DNA of 64,000 nucleotides, taken from positions 14,590,001 to 14,654,000 of the forward strand of contig NC_072801.1 in assembly GCF_028583425.1 (NCBI RefSeq), given 5' to 3'. The DNA comes from Eublepharis macularius (taxonomy: Eukaryota; Chordata; Lepidosauria; Squamata; Eublepharidae). The notes under the pieces are model-generated. The model did no database searches and was not told the DNA's origin. It saw nothing but the letters and a program-made list of their open reading frames with translations. Shown here one piece after another: positions 56,905 through 64,000 of the stretch; the first letter of the stretch is position 1, and the number at the start of each line of letters is the position of its first letter. A program made the translations under genes and the position numbers.

Positions 56905-59900
56905 GTTGGACGTAATAATGTGGTTTTGTGATGGCAATAAGGTAGAGGTGTAGCATCTGCCAAGGTCAAAATGGTCTCTAGTCGAAATGCATAATCATAT
57001 GCCCAGTCTGGCTTTATTTGCTGTTTCTTTATTTGCTGTTTCTATTTTTTTTTACCTTGCCTTTCCTTGTAGTTCAAGATGGTTTGCAGTACATTAAAAA
57101 CATTTAAAGTTCATACCAAAATAAAATAACCCCCGAAGCCCTCACCCCATTAAAAGATGCCTACCATTCATGTCCCTCAAAAGCTGTGACAGACCAATAG
57201 ACCTTGGGAGGTGGGAGCGCCCTTTACCTCCTCGGGCAACCCGTTTCACAGTTCAGGGGCCACGGTGGAAAAGGCCGAGCTCTGGTTGATGCCACATGGG
57301 CTCCCCTGAGAGGTGGGATCATGAACAGATGTCTACCCTAAGGCTGTAGCTGGTGCACTGGAACATATGGAAGGAGACAGTCCTTTAAATATGGGGGTTC
57401 CAGGTTGTGAAAGGGTTTAATTGGCCACCCCATGCCTTGCCTTACAGAGGTCTAAAAACTACCTCCTTCAAAGCTTTAGGGAGAGCCCCGTCAATGCAGG
57501 AAACATTTATTATTTTCATTCAAGGCACCAATATCTTTTCCTGGCAAAATTTCAAAAGCCAGGATGGGCATGGGTCCGGGGCACGTGGTAGCCCTAATGT
57601 TCCCGAGGACCCTTTCAGTATCCATAGGCAGGATCAATCTGAAACTATCCATAATAAAAAGTTAAGGAGGAGCGTCGGGCTCCTCAGGTCTTGGTTCTGC
57701 TCTCAGCTTGGCCTCCAAGTTGGAACAAATGAAAGCGGTTTTGTCAGCCTAGGACCTTGCAAAAACATCTCCACGAGGAATCGCGTTTTCACCACTGGCA
57801 GGGTGAAGGCGGCACTTGGGCAAAGATTTCCCCCCAGGGGTGAGGATGCTCTTTCTTACAGGTGTGTGTGTGTGTGTGTAGGTGTAGAAGGGAGTTAAAC
57901 AGTCCTCAGAGTTCTGGATGGTGAGTTAATAATGCGAGACTGTTTTGAATCGTTTTCCTGCTCAGGCAGTTGTGTGATACGATAGGCTTGCCTGTTGCTT
58001 AACGTTACTTAAAGTTAAAGTAAACTACTAGTATTTCAGCAACCGCCAAAGTCAGAAACCACCGTACTGGTTTTGAAGGGCCCTGCTTTCTTTTTCATTG
58101 TAGGTGCGAGTAAATAAACCAACTTTCCATGGATCTTACTTACTGTGGGGTACCTGTTGTCATGTTCACAGAGATGGCAGAGTTCTGTGTTCCTTAGTTA
58201 GGAGACTCCTGTTTGTGGGGGGTTTAGCAACAGGCGGAGATTTCCTGTTTCTAGTGGGATTGCAGTAGTTTGGTCACGTTCTGCAGGTGGAAGGACGATG
58301 CCTCCGTGGCAAAACGGGATTGTGCCTCAGCTCTTTCTGCAGTCAGGTTCCATGGTGGACGTAACTGAAGAGTTCTCTTGGAAATGGATCATTTCAAGAT
58401 ACCCGTGTCTTTCCCGATATCCCCGGGGAAATAAGCAGGAGGCGTCTTAGGAGTCTGGTTGGGTGGGCACTCTCAAAGAGCTGGGAAAAGTCTGATCCAG
58501 GATAAATGCCAGCTGCCTGGGATCTCTGTGTTTGTTTGTCGCGGGGGCTTTTGGCCTAGCAGGAAAACGTGGAGACTGCAATAGAACAGATACACAGGTA
58601 ACTCATTTTAGCGTTTGAGGCAGCAGTGTCCTTTAGTCCAGTGGAATGATCTCCAGGAGTTTTCCAGTTATGAGACCATGTCAGCAGCTCACCCTGGGGC
58701 TCTCAGAGTAATAATCAACATTATTTTAAAGGCAGTAACTTGTGTCCTCTTGGTTCTGCCGGGTTTTCTGTTAGATTCTGGGTATCTACTCCAGGGACAC
58801 ATGCTTGTGAACACCAGGTGTTACCTTGCTTGTGGCCATGAAAGTTGCATGTGCCCAGGCCAATCACAGCACAGCACTGTGTATGATGATGGATCTGGCA
58901 GGGTTAGTGTTTCTTTGTTTTGGCCTTCTACGCATTTTACACAGGTCCCGTATGGAATTCACATGCTGTTCAGTTGCTGTTGGCGTCTTCATACAGTGGG
59001 TGGGATTTGGAGAGGAGAATCTGTTTTTCAACGGCTGTTGCATTGTTTGAGGTAGTGTGTGTTTTTAACCCTTTGTGTTTAGTGTATGGGAAAGTTTGGG
59101 TGGGTTGCGGAGAGGCCTCCACAGATACTACCAGATTGAGGTAGAACTTCTGTTTGTGCAGGTGGCCATTTAAAGATGCTGAATTATTTGTTTCCTGTGA
59201 ATTGTTTCTCTGGTATCAACCTTTTCCAGGAGACTGAGGGATGCTGATTTCTCCAAATCTTGCCTATGACTAGAGGCAGATCTCCCTTTGACATTGAGAC
59301 TGTTCCACTCCTATACTACCGAGGACAGCAGTTCAAGATAAGTTACCCTCTTGTTTTTTATATGCCATGGCTTCCCTGGAGCCTGTGATGTTTTGTGGCC
59401 TTGGATGGAGTGGAAGCGTGCAAACTAACACTGGTGGCAGACTTAGATAACACCAAATGACAACACTTGATAAATGACTTACTGGCGACTACATGCATGA
59501 AACGTGACCAGTTGCCCTGCCCTGCCCTATCTGAACACATGGAATGTCATGCAATGAACTCTCAAGCAACCCTGTAAGGTTCTGTTCCTCCCTGTTTTAC
59601 GAGGGGGCTTCTGTTCTACTTTGAAAGCAGTGCCCAACCATGTATAATGGAGTCCCTCTCTTGGTATGGCGGGGTGGGGAAGCCGTGCTGCTTCTTTTGA
59701 ACAGCAAAGGGTTTAAGGATGTGTGAGGTCAAACTTCAGGCAATTTAATTGCTATTTTGGCAGAAGGGAATGAATAAGTTGCTGCTTCTTGGTTACATTT
59801 TATGTTAGGTGGGGATGGAACCTGTTTAAGGCCTTATTTGCACGGGCAATTTTTGCCGCTTTTGGCCCTATTCCTCTTTGTGCTTTCTGCCGAATTTCCA

Positions 59901-61050
59901 CCGCTCAACTCCCCCTTCAGAAACACCACATTGAAATCTGAAGGGGGAGTTAAGCGCCTGAAAGTCAGAACATGAAGAGGTACAGGGCCAAAAGTGGCAA
60001 AAATCGCCGAGCAAAAAAGGCTTAAACGTTCACAGGAAGTATGTGTCTGGTTCTCAGAAGAACACTAGTTGTTTTGGGAAGGGGGGAGGTCCCCTTTGGA
60101 GATGTTTGGCTGCTAGTGGTGTGGAACATCTTGGAGTTTTCAGTCATAATTATGGTAATATTTTGCTTTGACAGGGTTATTCTGACATCTGGGAAGACAC
60201 TACTGAAATGTGTAGGTTCATTCTGTGCTGAAGAATGCGGCGCGAAGAGTAAAAGAATAATTTCATCTCCTGTTGGACTTGTTTACCACCCTGACAATGC
60301 TGATGAAGTATTCTGGAAGACTACAGATTGTGCTGTGCATTTTATATTAAATTTCAGAAACTGAACAGGGGAAAGCAGCACCCCAGATTCTGTAATTCTG
60401 GGTGTTTCTCTTCTAGGTCCACAGAGCAACCGTGTAGAGTTGGAAGTGGACGGTGTTGTGGTCATTGTATATTTGTGCTGGTGATTCATTCTTTGTGGCT
60501 AGAAGCTTTGCTGTACTTGTTTTTCCATTTACAGTCTGTCTAACCCTGGAAGACTGTGAATGGCAAACTGCACCTTATATGTACATTACTCCATTTGGTT
60601 GTTCCAGGGTGTTTGGAATCTACATAGCTGTCCTACTATCTGCCTGGGAACCGACCCACAAGTCTATATTTCTATGTAACTGTAAATCTTTCACCTGCTG
60701 CAGTATATACTAAAACCTTAACTAGGGGCTTCAGAGTCTGTTCCTTGGGGGATGCTGCTCTTGCACATGGGGTGCGGTTCTGCAGCAAAATGCAGTGGAC
60801 TGGAGTTCCACTGCATTCATTCTGCAGTTCAAACACCTGATGAGCTACACTGTTGACTCAAACTGTTCTCTCTTACCTATGATGTATGCTCCTTCATCAT
60901 CGTTACCGATTGCAGGGATTACACACAATTGCTATACTGACAACACTTCAGAGGTGCCCCTAAATGTTTTCAATGACTGGCCCACTTTAGTTTAGGAAGC
61001 AACTGGCAACTCACGGCAACACAGTAGAATAGCATGGGTGGTTGAGATTT
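56905..61050. other. Intergenic, with an old repeat at about 57010-57420
   Basis: The block 57010-57420 ('aagatggtttgcagtacatt' ... 'cctcctcgggcaacccgttt' ... 'gaacagatgtctaccc') looks like an old noncoding LINE-derived repeat seen widely in reptiles; unassigned. A short (TG)n lies at 57861-57880. The rest is unremarkable, with no conserved exon seen. Confidence 0.4.
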
Positions 61051-61069
61051 GGTGAATACACCCGAAGTC

Positions 61070-61075
61070 TTTAAT
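61070..61075 (-). terminator. METTL26: Possible ATTAAA poly(A) signal of METTL26
   Basis: On the minus strand ATTAAA lies about 320 bases after the METTL26 stop. It is one of few candidates downstream; weak support. Confidence 0.3.
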
Positions 61076-61393
61076 TGCAGTTGTACACCCACACCCCGAC
61101 AAGCCATTTCCCCAAAATAGTGAACAGCTAGTAAGTTTGTACAATGCAACTGAGAACACAGCAAAGGATGGAGCAACAATTTACTACTATAAGGGTACAG
61201 CTGAGCCCAGTCATTCATGCCACCTCAGGTAGGATGTTGCTGCAGGGGTATCAAATTGGCCACAGGAGCGTCTTCTAAGCCCAGAGCACACGTTTCATTG
61301 CATAGTCACTCTTCACTGCAGCATCAACACATCTTATCAGGAAAGTAACTTTTGGAAACGAGTATTGGCATCAGATGCTAAACTTAAGCCAAC

Positions 61394-61441
61394 TCACTGC
61401 TTACGGAAGATAAGGCACTTGTTATTTGCCGGCATCTCCAC
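61394..61441 (-). CDS. METTL26: METTL26 last coding exon
   Basis: The minus strand reads VEMPANNKCLIFRKQ then TGA (61394-61396), preceded by acceptor tttctag. Human METTL26 ends almost identically. METTL26 (DUF938) is a predicted SAM-dependent methyltransferase of unknown substrate. The three exons seen (61394-61441, 62102-62180, 63804-63871) carry only about the last 64 residues. The SAM-binding part lies right of the window. The gene is convergent with WFIKKN1, as in human. Confidence 0.92.
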   Translation of the reverse strand: MEMPANNKCLIFRKQ

Positions 61442-62101
61442 CTAGAAACAGAGCCCACAGTCAGTTCGCAGCTTACACTATACAGATGTGAGATCAGAAA
61501 GTGTTCGCATACAGTTGGCTCACAAGTGAGAGCCTGGCCCAGTGGCCACGTGTCACATCAGCAAAAGGACTTCCAAGCCAGCCCCCTCCTTCAACTATTG
61601 CCAGAGTACAACATACAATTTCAAGTAGGTACAGACCAGGCTGGACCGTATTATTGGAGAATTTCTCCAATTCATTGACAAACACACTTAAACGGGGCCT
61701 GCAACTGCTACAAAATCTAAGGCGCGTCTATGTTTGATACGGTTGCTCAGAGCCTTCTATGATCCAAATGGTGCCCCCCAAACCACCACGTGAACAAAGT
61801 ATGTTCGCCTAGCTGGTCAGCCATTAGGAAAGAGGCCAGTTAATCAGAGCTGAAAATCAATACAGATATGCTGTGTTTGCCTACCCAAGCGAAACCTTTT
61901 CCAACATTTTAGAGGGAAGGAGCCACGTGCAAAACCTTAGCTAGGTATTCAGTCACTTGGAACTACAGGAGGTGGGGGGGAGATCACTGTGGCGCATCAG
62001 GGAATGTAGCTCCAGAGCAGAAGGTCAAACAAAAGGACTGACGATATAGCCAGGGAATCTTATTTTCTCTCCCAGCCCCGTGCCCGTCCATTTCCACCTA
62101 C
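61442..62101 (-). other. METTL26: METTL26 last intron
   Basis: About 660 bases with no repeat or gene recognised. Confidence 0.6.
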
Positions 62102-62180
62102 CATTCTCTCCAAACACATTCCATTGACCTCAGCAAGTTGCTGCAGGAAAGCCGTGTCCCGGAGGCCCCACGCTGGATTT
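62102..62180 (-). CDS. METTL26: METTL26 penultimate coding exon
   Basis: Between acceptor ttccag and donor gtaggt the minus strand codes 'NPAWGLRDTAFLQQLAEVNG' and on to 'MCLERM'. This lines up with human '...[20 protein letters not shown]...'. The first base completes an Arg codon split across the intron. It ends in phase 0 and joins the final exon at Met-Val. Confidence 0.93.
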
Positions 62181-63803
62181 CTGGAAAACAAAAAGAAAAC
62201 CATGCGCTGGGGTCCAAAATAGCTAGAATCCACCCCCCATCCTGCCAACATGCTATTGCTAGGGAGTCCTGCCCTATCGCTAACACAAGATATGTAAGAG
62301 TCTACAACATGTAATGCTGGTTAATTATTACCTAGCCAACAACCATGGCGTGTGCCTCTATGTTCTAGCCCCTCTGAACATCAAACTGGTATTCTACTCA
62401 GAAACTTTACTGCTAACAACCACGTTAACTGGAGTCCCCCAAATGGGTATAGGCTCAGATGTCAAAGACTAATTCCATAACTACGCAGAACTGGCTATTG
62501 GTCAATGAAAACCACCAAGATAACTTCTTGCACAACCCCTTCCTGAGGCTGCCTCTAACCCAAGACTCCACCTCTATTCAGACTGCAGATGCATTATCAC
62601 AGTTGAAAATTCTCTCCACAAATGCAAAAACTGGGAAGGGGGGGGCAGGGGGCACTGTTCTCTACTTCTGCTAGTTTTCTACTTTCAGAGTGATGCTTAT
62701 GTAAAGGAACTTTCCAAGCCCCTGTGGTCCATTTTTGCTTCTGTTCCTCCATAAATCAAGCCTCTGAGCAGCTCTCACAAGACGCAAGCTGTAAGGATTT
62801 AAAGTTTTAAGTGCATGTTTCTTTAAATGCTTGGTAAGCTGTAGAAGAACGGGGGGGGGGGCGGGGTGAAAGAAGCAGGTGAGTGAGTGAGGGGATTGGT
62901 TGGTGACTGGGAGTATATGGGCAGGTGTGGGGCGAGAGAGTCCTCGGTTTGCAGTTAGAGTCAGCAGTCTACAGAGCCTGGAAAAGCAGTCTTCCGATTA
63001 GAAGCCCATGTACTACTGTGGAAAGCATTGAGATTCTAAGAGGAAATATTTATAGCAGACATATTAGGGACGGGTGGTGGAGAGTGCCCTCAAGTCATAG
63101 CTGACTTATGGAGACTCCTGGTGGGATTTTCATGGCAAGAGGTGGTTCGCCATTGCCTGCCTCTGTAACCCTGGTCTTCGTCAGCGGTCTCCCATCCAAT
63201 TATTAACCAAGGCTGACCCTGCTTAGCTTCTGAGATCTGAAGCTATCCAGGTCAGGACATACTAGGGACTAGAGGGAGTCAAATCCTAACATTGTCAAGA
63301 GTATTATAAGAACGTGAGGGGAAGAAGCTGACAGAAACCTAAATTAAAAAGGAAGAGATTAACTGAGCAAAATAAAATAAAGACTGAACAAAGTACATTC
63401 TGAAGAGAAAGGAAGATTTAGAGAAAGAGGTGACTGAGAAATGAAATATTGTGACTCCTCAGTCTGAAGTTATTAACATACTCTGTTTTATTTACTGAAG
63501 ACAAGTTGTTAACATCCTGAAACCAACACGCTACTTGTGCAAATAAAGTTTTATTTATTGCTAAACCTAATGTTATCTGCTATTACCATAGTCTCCCCTT
63601 CAGGACCACATTGTCCAGTGAAGGAGCCTTAGCACTTGGGCACAATACTACGGGAAAGGTTAATATCAGTTCGGGATCAGATGCCTGGTGGCCTCGTTAC
63701 ATACCCAGAGGGAGAGAGCAGCAACAATAAGGTTAAAGACGCATCATATTTAACCACACAATTAAAAGAGAGTAGTCTGACACAAGCCCTGCCCTGCTCT
63801 TAC
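62181..63803 (-). other. METTL26: METTL26 intron with SINE and possible LTR
   Basis: About 1.6 kb. It holds the 5S-derived SINE (63071-63255). Around the SINE, about 62790-63602 looks LTR-like (TATA-like and AATAAA signals), but lacks a flanking duplication. Confidence 0.5.
63071..63255 (-). repeat. 5S-rRNA-derived SINE, nearly full length
   Basis: The minus strand begins 'gatctcagaagctaagcagg' and continues with 'ttggatgggagacc', both 5S rRNA blocks. The body has 'ggcaatggcgaaccacctct' and the tail 'ccataagtcagctatgactt'. It is flanked by gacatattaggga (63058-63070) and gacatactaggga (63256-63268), a 12/13 target duplication. Confidence 0.85.
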
Positions 63804-63871
63804 CTGAGCCTCAAAGTGGCATTGAAGTCCACGTTGCTCTGGGGGGTGATGCATCCATTCACGGAGTAAGG
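63804..63871 (-). CDS. METTL26: METTL26 coding exon, leftmost visible upstream exon
   Basis: The minus strand codes PYSVNGCITPQSNVDFNATL then RLR. This matches human '...[20 protein letters not shown]...'. Acceptor caccacag, donor gtaaga. It ends in phase 2 (AG), completing Arg with the next exon. The upstream exons lie beyond 64000. Confidence 0.93.
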
Positions 63872-64000
63872 CTGTGGTGGACAGGTGAGCAACCAACATT
63901 AGACAAGTACACGCTGAGAAACAGGTCAGGGAAATGTTCCGACCATGCACACACAAACAGCCAAGGGAGAGCCACACCCATTTCAGGGAGGCCTTTTGGT
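63872..64000 (-). other. METTL26: METTL26 intron, cut by window edge
   Basis: Only 129 bases are visible; nothing recognised. Confidence 0.5.

Overview
This window is vertebrate nuclear DNA, almost certainly from a squamate reptile and plausibly a gecko-like lizard. It has small coding exons in long introns, a CpG-island promoter, 5S-rRNA-derived and tRNA-derived SINEs of the lizard type, CR1-like LINE tails, L1-type LINE pieces, hAT-type MITEs with 8-bp target duplications, and a Ty3/Gypsy LTR element. The host gene order RAB40C (+), WFIKKN1 (+), METTL26 (-) is the order known from human 16p13.3, so the backbone is a conserved amniote block. No prokaryotic feature, CRISPR array or functional RNA gene was seen.

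Layout. 1-4162: a Ty3/Gypsy LTR retrotransposon on the minus strand, cut by the window edge. It sits in a 5'-truncated L1-type LINE piece (4165-4512), which abuts a fold-back MITE. 5640-6060: CpG-island promoter and untranslated first exon of RAB40C. 8886-40698: the six RAB40C coding exons, together a 281-codon small GTPase with a SOCS box and a C-terminal CaaX-like cysteine. The 24.8-kb intron after the first coding exon (9028-33796) holds most of the mobile DNA. 40699 to about 43580: RAB40C 3' UTR. 43.6-51.6 kb: intergenic, with repeats, a long pyrimidine microsatellite and one unrecognised open frame. 51769-55187: WFIKKN1 in two coding exons (551 codons: signal peptide, WAP, follistatin/Kazal, Ig, two Kunitz domains, NTR). 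55.5-61 kb: intergenic, with another MITE. 61394-63871: the last three coding exons of METTL26 on the minus strand; the rest of that gene lies beyond the right edge.

The most interesting accessory feature is a pair of young, about 1.5-kb retroelements in RAB40C intron 2 (11978-13497 and 18901-20425). Each has a CpG-rich 5' UTR, a single ORF1p-like L1 reading frame (295 codons, intact in the first copy), a short 3' UTR, a poly(A) tail and 16- to 19-bp target duplications. Neither has any ORF2. They are about 98% identical by eye. This is the layout of mammalian HAL1 ('half-L1'), here in a reptile, and implies an ORF1-only LINE family moved in trans by an L1. I do not know whether this family has been described.

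RAB40C would recruit a Cullin-5/Elongin ubiquitin ligase through its SOCS box. WFIKKN1 is a secreted multidomain binder of GDF8/GDF11-type growth factors. METTL26 is a predicted methyltransferase. They are neighbours by conserved synteny, not a pathway. All calls were made by eye from the sequence; no database search was run.
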